Shown: positions 50,071-58,630 of the stretch, one piece after another
Position numbering within the stretch: position 1 is the stretch's first letter
Layout: each line of letters starts with the position of its first letter
Made by a program: the position numbers and the translations under genes
Assembly: GCA_035454885.1 (NCBI GenBank)
Contig: DATIGE010000064.1
Coordinates: forward strand, 1 to 64,000
DNA: 64,000 nt
Source of the DNA: a bacterium
Lineage (GTDB): Bacteria; UBA10199; JACPAL01; GCA-016699445
Direction of reading: 5' to 3'
Notes under the pieces: generated by a model
What the model was told of the DNA's origin: nothing
What the model saw: only the letters and a program-made list of their open reading frames with translations
Databases searched by the model: none

Positions 50071-50673
50071 ATGAAATCGAGACGTTTGACCTTCTTCCTG
50101 GCCATGACCCTCTTTCCGGCCCTGGCCTCCGCAGGCGCGGAGGGTCCGCTCTCCCTGGACGTGATCAAGGTGAATTCCAAGGGAAGCTGGACCGAGGTCC
50201 AGATCGCCATCCAGAACAACGGCGACACGGACGCCCAGTTTGAGTGCTGTACGGTCTTTCTCGAAAACTCGGACGGATACGCCGTCGCCTCGCTCAATCA
50301 GGGGGAGGTCCGCTCGCAGATCCACAACAAAGCCAAGACGGGAGCGATCCTCGGGGGCATCGCGGCCGGCGGCCTGGGATTGGGCGGGCTCATCAGCGGC
50401 CACGAAGAGCTGGGTTACGCCGCCGTGGGCGTGGGCGCCGGCAGCGCCATCGCGGGCACGGTCGGGGAGGCGGGCGCCGAAGGCGCCGCCCGGGACATCG
50501 TCATCGACGACATCATGCGGAACCATCTCTTTCCGGCGGGTTTGAAAGTCGCCGGAATCGCCTATTTTCCCCCTAAGAAGAAATGGCCGGGCTCCAAGCG
50601 CGCCGAAGAGATCCATCTGACCTACAAGATGGGGAATCAGACCTATCGCGCCTCCTCACCCGTGCCGAACTAG
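50071..50673 (+). CDS. secreted glycine-zipper-like protein
   Basis: A 200-residue protein with a signal peptide (ALASA-GAE). The first half is a beta-domain (LDVIKVNSKGSWTEVQIAIQ, CCTVFLENSDGYAVASLNQG). The middle is a glycine-rich hydrophobic region with GxxxG-like spacing (TGAILGGIAAGGLGLGGLIS and LGYAAVGVGAGSAIAGT), typical of glycine-zipper membrane insertion. The C-terminus is soluble. ATG 50071 follows GGAGG. Divergent from the diadenylate cyclase. Confidence 0.6.
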   Translation: MKSRRLTFFLAMTLFPALASAGAEGPLSLDVIKVNSKGSWTEVQIAIQNNGDTDAQFECCTVFLENSDGYAVASLNQGEVRSQIHNKAKTGAILGGIAAGGLGLGGLISGHEELGYAAVGVGAGSAIAGTVGEAGAEGAARDIVIDDIMRNHLFPAGLKVAGIAYFPPKKKWPGSKRAEEIHLTYKMGNQTYRASSPVPN

Positions 50674-50713
50674 CAGCTTGTTGAATTCGCGCCGTTCGCG
50701 TTAAGATCCGTTG

Positions 50714-51859
50714 ATGCGCGAAAAACCCTTCGTTGAGATCGAATGCGCGGGTTCGCCCTATGAGATGGGTCTCGCGCAAGGCCGATGGCTGAAACCGCAC
50801 GCGGAAGGCGTTCTGAGGGCCTTGGTCGACAACCGCTACGTCCCTCGATGGTTCAAATTCGCCGGGATCCCGACGCTCAAGACGCTGCTCACGCTGAAGG
50901 GGATCCATGTGCGGAGCCGGCATTTCGCCAGTCTCTGGAAGCATTCCGCCGACCAGTTCGAGCGGCTCCGGGGCATCTCCGAGGGTTCAGGCCTCCGCCT
51001 GACGCTTCTCCTGGGGATGATGAGCGTCGAAACGATGATGGCGACCTTCCAGTACGTGATGGGTTGCACATCCCTCGGCATGGGGAAGACGCGGTCCAAG
51101 ACCGGCTCGCCGTTGATCGGCTACAACCACGACTTTCCCGACTTTCTGAAGGGTCACCTGCTCGTCCGCCGATCCGAGCCCCGGAACGGCCACCGTTCCG
51201 TCCAGCTCACGTACCCCTCGATCGCAGGCTCGATCGCCGGGGTGAACGACGCCGGGCTCGCGATCTCCCTGAACCACGCCTTTTCGGTCGAGCCCGCGAA
51301 CGACGGGGTTCCTCCGACCCTCATGGTCCAGCAAGCCCTGGATCGCTGCGCGGACGCCGAGGCCGCTGCCCGCCTCTTCGAGCAAACCAAGTTCTCGAAC
51401 GGATCGATGGCGACGGTGGTCGACGCGCAGGGCGGCGTGTTCGCGCTTGAACTCGCCTGCGGCCGTTTCGGCGTGCGGAGGCCCGAAAACGGCGTGAGCC
51501 TGACGCTCAACGAGTATCAGATCCCGGAACTCAAGGAGATCGAGGTCCCGCAGGACGCGGTCTTCAATCCGAGGAAGTACCCGAAGTTTTTCGCCGGAGT
51601 CGCCATCCACCAGGCCAATTGGGAACGCCGACGACGTTTCGATAAACTCCTCGCTTCGGGGAAAAGAATGGGCGTCGAGGACGTCAAAAAGTTCCTGGCC
51701 GACCACAACGGAAACGGAAAAGGCGCCCTGGGCACGATCTGCCGGCACCATCCCACCAGCGACACCATCGCCTCCGCCGTCCTCCATCCCAAGGAGGGCG
51801 TCTTGGAGGCCAGCCGCGGCTTCGCCTGCGAGGCGCGGTATCAGAGATTCGAATTGTAA
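50714..51859 (+). CDS. C45-type autoproteolytic acyltransferase/hydrolase
   Basis: A 381-residue Ntn-hydrolase of the acyl-CoA:6-aminopenicillanate acyltransferase (C45) type. The nucleophile is likely Cys118, in VMGCTSLGMGK, at which autocleavage would occur. The following GSPLIGYNHDFP, SIAGSIAGVNDAGLAISLNH and STATVVDAQGG-like ATVVDAQGGVFALELACG segments match the family. The N-terminal domain (YEMGLAQGRWLKPHA) is the GxxxG region of these enzymes. Substrate unknown; no beta-lactam pathway is nearby. No signal peptide. Confidence 0.82.
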   Translation: MREKPFVEIECAGSPYEMGLAQGRWLKPHAEGVLRALVDNRYVPRWFKFAGIPTLKTLLTLKGIHVRSRHFASLWKHSADQFERLRGISEGSGLRLTLLLGMMSVETMMATFQYVMGCTSLGMGKTRSKTGSPLIGYNHDFPDFLKGHLLVRRSEPRNGHRSVQLTYPSIAGSIAGVNDAGLAISLNHAFSVEPANDGVPPTLMVQQALDRCADAEAAARLFEQTKFSNGSMATVVDAQGGVFALELACGRFGVRRPENGVSLTLNEYQIPELKEIEVPQDAVFNPRKYPKFFAGVAIHQANWERRRRFDKLLASGKRMGVEDVKKFLADHNGNGKGALGTICRHHPTSDTIASAVLHPKEGVLEASRGFACEARYQRFEL

Positions 51860-51884
51860 CCACCGAATGGGAGTCCGTGGCTGG

Positions 51885-53057
51885 TTAGAGGCCCAGTTCG
51901 GAGGCGAGCTCGGCGTCCTTGCCATAGACGTCGTCTCGGAAGTTGACGCGGCCCTGATCGTCCACCCAAGTGGTGATGTAGATGATATGGACGTCGACCG
52001 GCTTCGGCAACGGGACGTCCCGATTCCTGCGCGAGGCGATGGCTTTTTCGATCTTTTCGCGCGGCCATTCCGGATCGTCCTTGAGAAGATATTCGGCAAG
52101 TTCCATCGGCTTCTCGACACGCACGCATCCGTGGCTCAAGGCCCGCATTTGCCGCTTGAAGAAGCCCTTCTGCGGGGTGTCGTGCAGATAGACGGCGTAG
52201 GGATTCGGAAACATGAACTTGACCCGGCCCAGCGAATTGCCGGCTCCCTCGCGCTGGACGATCCGGTAGCCCGGGTTTCTGGCGCTGACCTTCGTCCAGT
52301 CGATGGTCGCGGCGTCGACCGCCTGGGTCTTCCCGTCCACATTTCCCAAAACCACCATGTTGTTCTTAGCCAGATAGTCCGGATTCTTCCGCAGGTGGTG
52401 GATCATTTCCTTCTCAAAGATACCGTCGGGGACGTTCCACTTGGGATTGAAAATCAGGTACTTGATCTGGCTGTCCAAGAGGGGGGTTTGCCACTCCTTG
52501 CGTTGCCCCAAGACGACTTTCATCTCGAGGGCCTTCTTGCCTCCATCGATCACCTTCAAGCGGTAGTCCGGGACGTTGACGATGACGGCGGGGTCTCCCA
52601 AATCCTTGGGCAGACGCTCCCGCGCGGCGAGGCCGACTTGGAGCTGCCGGACGCGGTCCTCGACGGGGACGTTCAAGGCCGCCAAGGTCTCTTTGCCGGC
52701 GACGCCGTCCGGGTCGAAGCCGTGCCGTTCCTGAAATCGCATCAGCGCCTGTTCGACGTCGTCGTCAAAGACGTTTCCGTCCTGTTTTCCCTTTGGAAGA
52801 TCTCCGGTCACCGCGAGACGCTTTCTCAGAGAGAGGACCCCCGCTCCCGTATCACCCTTCTGAAGCTTGGTTGCGGAAACCGTCGGCCAGCCCCCGTTGG
52901 AGGCGATTCTCTTGTAAACCTCGAGGGCCTGCTGGAGTCCGGTCAGGGAAGGTTTCGCGGCCTCCGGCGCCTTGGCCCTTGTCGGGGGCTGTTTGGAGGC
53001 GCAGCCGGCGGCCATCACGAGCGCAAAAACCGACAGGCAACGGAAAAAATGACGCAT
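51885..53057 (-). CDS. L,D-transpeptidase (YcbB-like), lipoprotein
   Basis: A 390-residue envelope protein. It begins with a lipoprotein signal, lipobox AAGC (Cys19). A peptidoglycan-binding type 1 domain (LQKGDTGAGVLSLRKRLAVT, DDDVEQALMRFQERHGFDPD) precedes a YkuD domain ending in SHGCVRV (His309, Cys311), the catalytic site for 3-3 crosslinks or lipoprotein attachment. The PNPYAVYLHDTPQKGFFKR strand is characteristic of the YcbB/LdtD group. It may crosslink peptidoglycan independently of penicillin-binding proteins. Upstream in the same direction are prmA and the FKBP gene. Confidence 0.93.
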   Translation of the reverse strand: MRHFFRCLSVFALVMAAGCASKQPPTRAKAPEAAKPSLTGLQQALEVYKRIASNGGWPTVSATKLQKGDTGAGVLSLRKRLAVTGDLPKGKQDGNVFDDDVEQALMRFQERHGFDPDGVAGKETLAALNVPVEDRVRQLQVGLAARERLPKDLGDPAVIVNVPDYRLKVIDGGKKALEMKVVLGQRKEWQTPLLDSQIKYLIFNPKWNVPDGIFEKEMIHHLRKNPDYLAKNNMVVLGNVDGKTQAVDAATIDWTKVSARNPGYRIVQREGAGNSLGRVKFMFPNPYAVYLHDTPQKGFFKRQMRALSHGCVRVEKPMELAEYLLKDDPEWPREKIEKAIASRRNRDVPLPKPVDVHIIYITTWVDDQGRVNFRDDVYGKDAELASELGL

Positions 53058-53113
53058 GCTCCCTTAACTTGCGTTTCGACGGGTCGAAGTCAAGGGATCT
53101 CGCAATGCCAAGA

Positions 53114-53959
53114 TCAATCCGGGCGCGCGAGCGTCAGGCAACACCAATCCTCGGCGTCGTTCCGCTCCAGGAGCCGGAAACCGCGGAAGGCTTCCTCGAC
53201 TTGACCGGCTTCATCGTGCGTGATTCCGGAGAGGATCATCCGGCCCTTCGGCGCGAGAACCCGGAGCAACTCGGCCTTGAGATGCAGGATCGTCGGCGTG
53301 AGCAGGTTGCCCAAAACGGCCTCATAAGGCCCGGACGCCTCCGTCACGGAGCGCAGGAGCGGGATCGTCGCGCAGCCGTTTCTGAGAAAATTCCCCCGGG
53401 CATTCTCGATGGCTTCCTCCGAGATCTCGACGGCCTCAACCCTGGGAATTCCCATTTTCTTGGCCAGGATCGCGAGGATGCCGCTGCCGGTCCCCACATC
53501 CAGCGCCGAGGCGGGCGGCGGAACCAAGTGCCAGAGGGCCCGCGCAACGAGCCTCGTGGTCTCATGCCTCCCCGTCCCGAAGGCCGGACCTGGCATGAGG
53601 ACGATGTCGTTCGCCGAGCGTACCGCGTCGGGGGAACTTCCTTGTAGTTCCTTCGGCGGAACGACCCGGACGCTGGAGACGAGCGGAAACGGCTCGAAAG
53701 GGGCGGGGAGAAACGTCGCGTCGGTCAGACCGATGGTCGTCGCGTCCAGGATGGAGGCGTCCGGCAACCGGCGTTGTAAAATTTCCAAGAATTCGGCGAG
53801 GGGGACCCGGGCGTCAAAATAGGCCTTGAGAACGACCCTGCCGTCCTTTTCGGACTCCTCGAGCCCCAGACAACCCAAATCGTAAAGACGCCCTTGCAGG
53901 AGGTCCGTTTCTTCCAGGGATGCGCCGACGCGCACGGCATGGTACGACGGCGGGGCCAT
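53114..53959 (-). CDS. prmA: ribosomal protein L11 methyltransferase
   Basis: A 281-residue SAM-dependent enzyme that trimethylates L11. N-terminal substrate-recognition region, then GPAFGTGRHETTRLVARALW and motif I ALDVGTGSGILAILAKKMG, the GNLLTPTILHLKAEL catalytic segment (NxLT, PrmA-specific) and the closing GMILSGITHDEAGQVEEAF-like RMILSGITHDEAGQ. Length and motifs are standard. The stop of the upstream FKBP gene is 2 bp away. Confidence 0.93.
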   Translation of the reverse strand: MAPPSYHAVRVGASLEETDLLQGRLYDLGCLGLEESEKDGRVVLKAYFDARVPLAEFLEILQRRLPDASILDATTIGLTDATFLPAPFEPFPLVSSVRVVPPKELQGSSPDAVRSANDIVLMPGPAFGTGRHETTRLVARALWHLVPPPASALDVGTGSGILAILAKKMGIPRVEAVEISEEAIENARGNFLRNGCATIPLLRSVTEASGPYEAVLGNLLTPTILHLKAELLRVLAPKGRMILSGITHDEAGQVEEAFRGFRLLERNDAEDWCCLTLARPD

Positions 53960-53961
53960 CG

Positions 53962-54381
53962 TCAGGCGGTGACATCGACCACTTCGACCGCGAAACGAAG
54001 CACCTTGCCCGCCAGCGGGTGATTAAAGTCGAGCGTGATCTCTTCCAGGCTCAAGTCCGAGACGACCGCGTTGAACACCTGTTCGCCCATCTGGCCGCTC
54101 ACCATGTCGCCCACCTTGAGATCCTTCGCGTTTTCGAAGGCGCCCCGAGGCACCTTTTGAAAGGCGTTGGGGTCCACGGAGCCGTAACCCTTCTCGGGCG
54201 CGACCGTGACCTCCTTCTTGTCGCCGGCCTTGAGCCCCTCGAGCTCGTACTCGAGTCCGGGGATGATCTGTCCCGATCCCTGGACGTAGACCAAGGGGTC
54301 CCCCTCGGCCGAGCTGTCGAGGATCACGCCGTCGACGGAAAGCGTGTAATGGATCTTCACGGTGGAGCCTTTTTTAATCAT
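53962..54381 (-). CDS. FKBP-type peptidyl-prolyl isomerase, SlyD-like
   Basis: A 139-residue FKBP protein of the SlyD group: opening VKIHYTLSVDGVILDSSAEG, PLVYVQGSGQIIPGLEYELE, VAPEKGYGSVDPNAFQKVPR, then the IF (insert-in-flap) domain, with the SLEEITLDFNHPLAGKVLRF closing strand. It lacks the His-rich metal tail of E. coli SlyD. It is a chaperone and prolyl isomerase, cytoplasmic. Start at 54381 follows AAGGAGAA. Divergent from the deoxyhypusine synthase-like gene. Confidence 0.93.
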   Translation of the reverse strand: MIKKGSTVKIHYTLSVDGVILDSSAEGDPLVYVQGSGQIIPGLEYELEGLKAGDKKEVTVAPEKGYGSVDPNAFQKVPRGAFENAKDLKVGDMVSGQMGEQVFNAVVSDLSLEEITLDFNHPLAGKVLRFAVEVVDVTA

Positions 54382-54476
54382 TGGTTCTCCTTGATATTAT
54401 TCTATTTTCCACTTTTTTGAGCCCTTGGAAAGATGAATCTTGCCACCAAAAACCTCTCACGTTATGGGGCTCACCT

Positions 54477-55547
54477 ATGCCATCCAAATCCGACTACCTG
54501 AAGCGCCCCATCGAGCACATCGACGTCAAGAAGCACGATCTCACCGGGTATGTCGACTCCCTGCAGGGTTTGGCTTTCCAGGCCCGCAACCTCCACCGGG
54601 GGGCGCAAATCTTCGATCGGATGGTCGCCGACCCCGACGCCGCCGTCATCCTCTGCCTCGCCGGCTCCATCGTCAGCGCGGGACTCAAGCAGGTCGTCGT
54701 CGACATGGTCGAGAGCCGCATGGTCGACGCCATCGTTTCCACCGGCGCCAACATCGTCGATCAGGACTTCTTCGAGGGACTCGGGTTCAAACACTACATC
54801 GGCTCGCCGGCCGTGGACGACAACCTCATGCGGGATCTCCACATCGACCGCATCTACGACACCTTCATCGACGAGGACGAGCTGCGCGTCTGCGACGAAA
54901 CCACCGGCAAGATCGCGGACGAACTCCCGCCCCGGCCGTATTCCTCGCGCGAGTTCATCCGCGAGATGGGGCGCTACCTCGACGGTCTGGGCAAGAAGAT
55001 CCCCTCGATCGTGCATTCGGCCTACAAGAACGACGTGCCCATCTTTTGCCCGGCCTTCTCGGACTGCAGCGCGGGCTTCGGCCTCGTCATGCATCAGACC
55101 AAGAACCCGGACCGGCACGTGTCGATCGACTCGGCCAAGGATTTTAAGGAACTCACGGAGATCAAGATCAATTCAGGCCAATCGGGCCTCTTCATGATCG
55201 GCGGGGGCGTTCCCAAAAACTTCGCGCAGGACATCGTCGTGGCGGCGGATCTTCTGGGCAAGGAGGTCCCCATGCACAAGTACGCGGTCCAGATCACGGT
55301 CGCGGACGAGCGGGACGGGGGGCTTTCGGGCTCGACGCTCCGCGAAGCGAGCTCCTGGGGCAAGGTGGACACGGCCCTGGAACAGATGGTCTACGCAGAG
55401 GCGACGCTCGCCATGCCATTGATCGTCAGCTACGTCTATCATCGGGGAACGTGGAAGAACCGCAAGGAACGGCGTTTCTCGCGTCTCTTTGAAAAGACCG
55501 GGCTCCCCACAGGCGCCGCCAAGGCATCCGCCACGGCAAGCCGTTAG
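54477..55547 (+). CDS. deoxyhypusine synthase family protein
   Basis: A 356-residue NAD-dependent enzyme of the deoxyhypusine synthase family. Features: LCLAGSIVSAGLKQVVVDMV, IVSTGANIVDQDF, FCPAFSDCSAGFGLVMHQTK, LFMIGGGVPKNFAQDIV and the catalytic region STLREASSWGKVDT, where Lys296 matches the lysine forming the enamine intermediate. Eukaryotes and archaea use it on eIF5A, and bacteria have no eIF5A, so this member probably makes homospermidine or another aminobutylated product. It is a well-known but poorly characterised bacterial branch. Confidence 0.9.
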   Translation: MPSKSDYLKRPIEHIDVKKHDLTGYVDSLQGLAFQARNLHRGAQIFDRMVADPDAAVILCLAGSIVSAGLKQVVVDMVESRMVDAIVSTGANIVDQDFFEGLGFKHYIGSPAVDDNLMRDLHIDRIYDTFIDEDELRVCDETTGKIADELPPRPYSSREFIREMGRYLDGLGKKIPSIVHSAYKNDVPIFCPAFSDCSAGFGLVMHQTKNPDRHVSIDSAKDFKELTEIKINSGQSGLFMIGGGVPKNFAQDIVVAADLLGKEVPMHKYAVQITVADERDGGLSGSTLREASSWGKVDTALEQMVYAEATLAMPLIVSYVYHRGTWKNRKERRFSRLFEKTGLPTGAAKASATASR

Positions 55548-55568
55548 ACGTTCATCGACACATGGGGG

Positions 55569-56537
55569 CTAACTGACCGGGCAGGGAATCCTCCGGGGGA
55601 GGGGAGCCCCGTCATGACGAGCCGATTCCACCTGACGGATCAGGTCCACCAAGACCATCGCGGCCTCCGGGGTCTCCACCAATTTCAAATGATCGAAACC
55701 GGCGAAGACCTGAGCCGGCCCGCGAAGGACCGCCGAATCCATGGGAACAATCCCGTCGTTGACCGAACCATGATCGAGGAAGGGCGAGAAGACGCGCATA
55801 CCACCCTGGATGATCAGGCTGGAGATCTTTGAAAAGCAGCCGCCGTGGAAAGCCGGGGTGCCGTCATTGCTGACAAGGTTGGCGTCAATGACCTCGTCGG
55901 GCCGGCGCCGGACGCGCCCGTAAAAGGCCTCCAGGTTGGGCGCCGTGATGCCGCTCAAGAGAAGGGGAAGACGGGGCTCGACAAGGACACGGTTCACGCA
56001 GCGCCCGACGCGCGTCAACCGTACGCCCCTCAAGGGCGAAGCCAAGGACACGAATAGCCCTTCCGAGAGCCGTCTCCCCAACGCCTCCAGGGCCGAAAGC
56101 GAGACGCCTTCCAGGCCCGGGCACTCGTCGCGGATGGCCGCAACATCCCCGCCCTTGGCCAAGGCCGCCACCGTATAGACCGTCAGTCCGCCCGCGGAAT
56201 GTCCGCAGAAGACCGGACGCTCGCCAAGCGTTTCGGGCCGCTCGATAAAATGACGCAGGACGTCTCCAGTGTTCTCGCGCCACTCGCGCAGGCGGTTTCT
56301 TTCCCCCTCGCGCGTGAAGCGGAACACTTCAGGCTGAAATCCATAAGCCCTCAGCGTTCCCAAAAACGGAGACGCCGGCTCGAAATGAAGCATGCCGCGT
56401 AAGAAGTGAATCGGACGGCGATCGACGGCGGAGATATCGGGCAGAGCAGGCAGAGAGCGATGCGACGCGCAGCCGTAATAAACGCCCAGGGCGTTTCCGA
56501 CGGTCCAGTTGGCGAGTTGAACGATGCCTCCCAGCAT
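55569..56537 (-). CDS. alpha/beta hydrolase
   Basis: A 322-residue protein of the alpha/beta-hydrolase type. Nucleophile elbow VFCGHSAGGLTV (Ser114), an early HFLRGMLHFEP oxyanion strand and a late NDGIVPMDSAVLRGP and FDHLKLV, carrying the likely Asp and His. The DGIVPMDS motif mirrors DGVVPIRS in the lipase at 5082, which suggests a related subfamily, although overall similarity is low. An N-terminal hydrophobic stretch (LANWTVGNALGVYYGC) may be a signal or membrane contact. Convergent-side neighbour is the deoxyhypusine synthase-like gene, 22 bp between stops. Confidence 0.72.
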   Translation of the reverse strand: MLGGIVQLANWTVGNALGVYYGCASHRSLPALPDISAVDRRPIHFLRGMLHFEPASPFLGTLRAYGFQPEVFRFTREGERNRLREWRENTGDVLRHFIERPETLGERPVFCGHSAGGLTVYTVAALAKGGDVAAIRDECPGLEGVSLSALEALGRRLSEGLFVSLASPLRGVRLTRVGRCVNRVLVEPRLPLLLSGITAPNLEAFYGRVRRRPDEVIDANLVSNDGTPAFHGGCFSKISSLIIQGGMRVFSPFLDHGSVNDGIVPMDSAVLRGPAQVFAGFDHLKLVETPEAAMVLVDLIRQVESARHDGAPLPRRIPCPVS

Positions 56538-56612
56538 GCGAATGATTTTATGTTCGCTCTATCGCACAAAAAGGTTGCCTCGTCTCCGTCAAAAAAATTA
56601 ATATTTGACGCA

Positions 56613-57941
56613 GTGAGACGAAATTCGCCCCTACGTTCTCCTTTTTTTTCCGCTCTCGCCGTCTCTTTTTTCTTCTGCCTCGGCGCCGCCCCCGTCAAAC
56701 TGAGCCTGTCTCAGGCCATGACGTTGGCGCTGGAGCGTCAGGTGGAGGTGATCGTCGCCGACGAGCGCGTCCGGCAGGCGTTGAACCGCATCACCCAGGC
56801 CCGTTCGGTCCTTCTTCCGCAATTGAACGGTTCGGCTTCGATCGTCCGGCAGACGGCGAATCTTGAGGCCAGAGGCATCCGCATTCCCGGACAAGACCCG
56901 TTGGTTGGGCCCTTCAACACGTTCGATGCGCGGCTGTCGGCGACCCAGGCGATCTTCGACGTCGCGGCGATCCAGAGACTGCGCGCGATGAAGGCGGGAC
57001 GGGACGTCTCGGAGGCGGAGCGCCGGAAGGCCGAACAGGACGCGATGGCCCTGGCGGCATCGTTCTATTTGGAGGCGCGCCGCGGTCAGGATCAGATCGC
57101 GCTGGCGCAATCCCTTTTGCATTTGGCCGAGCGAAGGCTGACCGTGGCGCGCGAAGGCCAAAGCGCGGGTTCGGGCACGGAGCTGGACGTCCTTCAATTG
57201 GAATCGGACGTGGCCGATCGGCGCGAGGGCCTGGCGGCCGCGAAGACCCGGGCCCTCGAGGCTCGATTGGACCTCCAGGCGGCGCTCGGACTGCCGGAGG
57301 ACCGGGCCATCGCCTTCACTCCGGGGGATCCCTTTCCGAAAGCGGGCGAGCCGACGGACGACCAGATCGCTGCGGCCGTCTCCGGACATCCGGACGTCGA
57401 CATTTCGGAAAAAACCGCCATCCAGCGTAAAAGGGAAACCTTGGTCGAAAAGGCGGATTTTTTCCCGCGCCTGTCCGTCGCCGCCGACTACGGCGCGAGC
57501 GGCAGTTCGCCGTCAAATTCGGAGGGAACCTATACCTTCGGGGGGCAGCTGACCGTTCCGTTCTTTCGCGGGGGCTTGCGCTCGGGACGCATTCGCGAGG
57601 CCCGGAGCCGCGAGCGCGAAAGCGCCGCGAGAAAGGACGACGCCGCCCGTCAAACCGAGGCCAAGGCCCGGACGGCCCGCGAGAATCTCAAACAGGCCGT
57701 CTATCTGCTCGCGGCGGCGCGCAGCGATCAAAGCGAGGCCGAGCGGAGATTCGCGCTCGCGCAGGACCGCCTGGCCAGCGGGGCCGGAAGTTCCCTCGAA
57801 CTGACCGAAGCCGAGGCCGGTTCCGCCGCCGCGCGCGACCGGACCCGGGAGGCCGAGGCCTCCGCGCTCTTGGCGCGGGTTCAACTGGAACACGCCCTGG
57901 GGCGCCTCGACGATTTGATCGACCCGAAAGGAAGCCCATGA
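56613..57941 (+). CDS. TolC family outer-membrane efflux protein
   Basis: About 442 residues from GTG 56613, which gives a clean signal peptide (RSPFFSALAVSFFFCLGAA); an ATG at 56550 would add 21 residues, with no better start signal. The mature protein has two OEP repeats: SLSQAMTLALERQVEVIVAD with RSVLLPQLNGSASIVRQ, and the second with VSGHPDVDISEKTAIQRKRE and ADFFPRLSVAADYG, plus long coiled coils. It forms an outer-membrane channel. It starts a four-gene operon whose members overlap: tolC, hlyD, ATPase, permease. Confidence 0.88.
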   Translation: MRRNSPLRSPFFSALAVSFFFCLGAAPVKLSLSQAMTLALERQVEVIVADERVRQALNRITQARSVLLPQLNGSASIVRQTANLEARGIRIPGQDPLVGPFNTFDARLSATQAIFDVAAIQRLRAMKAGRDVSEAERRKAEQDAMALAASFYLEARRGQDQIALAQSLLHLAERRLTVAREGQSAGSGTELDVLQLESDVADRREGLAAAKTRALEARLDLQAALGLPEDRAIAFTPGDPFPKAGEPTDDQIAAAVSGHPDVDISEKTAIQRKRETLVEKADFFPRLSVAADYGASGSSPSNSEGTYTFGGQLTVPFFRGGLRSGRIREARSRERESAARKDDAARQTEAKARTARENLKQAVYLLAAARSDQSEAERRFALAQDRLASGAGSSLELTEAEAGSAAARDRTREAEASALLARVQLEHALGRLDDLIDPKGSP

Positions 57942-58630
57942 AAGCCCTCGCGATCGCTCTTGCTCTCTTGCTGACGTCGGTTTCCTCCGGCTGCCGGTTG
58001 GGTCGGGATTCCGAACTGAGGCTCTCCGGGACCCTCGAGATGACCGAGCATACCGTCGGCGCCCGGGTGGCCGGCCGCATCACGACCCTGAACTTCGACG
58101 AAGGCCAGGAGGTAACAAAAAGCCAGCTGTTGGCGACCCTGGACCGTTTCGAACAGGCTCAAAGGGACATCGAGCGCCTCAAGAGACAGTTGAGTCAAGG
58201 CGGCGTGTCTCAGCAGGCGGTCGAGCAGGGGGACTTGAACGTCGATGACCAGAGAGTCCTCTCTCCGGTCGACGGCGTCGTTCTGGTCAAGGTCCGAGAG
58301 ACCGGCGAGATCGTCGCCGCCGGGGGCCCGGTCGCCGTCATCGGAGACACGGCGAGCGTCTGGGTGCGCGTGTACGTGCCCGAAGGAAGCATCGCCCGCG
58401 TGCGCCTGGGAACCCCGGCATCGATCTCCTTCGACGGCGCCTCGAGAGACGTGCCAGGCAAGGTCATCTACATCGCCCCGCAAGCCGAATTCACGCCGCG
58501 GAACGTTCAATCCGAAGACGAGCGCGTGACCCAGACCTTTGCCGTGAAGGTGGCGCTGGACCGGCCCGAGCCATGGCTCAAACCCGGCATCGCCGCCGAC
58601 GTCACCTTGAAGCTCGAGGCCCGGCCGTGA
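57938..58630 (+). CDS. HlyD-type membrane fusion protein, short
   Basis: A 230-residue lipoprotein (lipobox SSGC, Cys19). It shows a lipoyl-like domain (TVGARVAGRITTLNFDEGQ and SPVDGVVLVKVRETGEIVAA), a very short hairpin (ERLKRQLSQGGVSQQAV) and the C-terminal barrel (VWVRVYVPEGSIARVRLGTP). The coiled-coil hairpin is much shorter than in HlyD/EmrA proteins, so contact with TolC may be direct through the barrel. Overlaps tolC by 4 bp (ATGA). Confidence 0.85.
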   Translation: MKALAIALALLLTSVSSGCRLGRDSELRLSGTLEMTEHTVGARVAGRITTLNFDEGQEVTKSQLLATLDRFEQAQRDIERLKRQLSQGGVSQQAVEQGDLNVDDQRVLSPVDGVVLVKVRETGEIVAAGGPVAVIGDTASVWVRVYVPEGSIARVRLGTPASISFDGASRDVPGKVIYIAPQAEFTPRNVQSEDERVTQTFAVKVALDRPEPWLKPGIAADVTLKLEARP

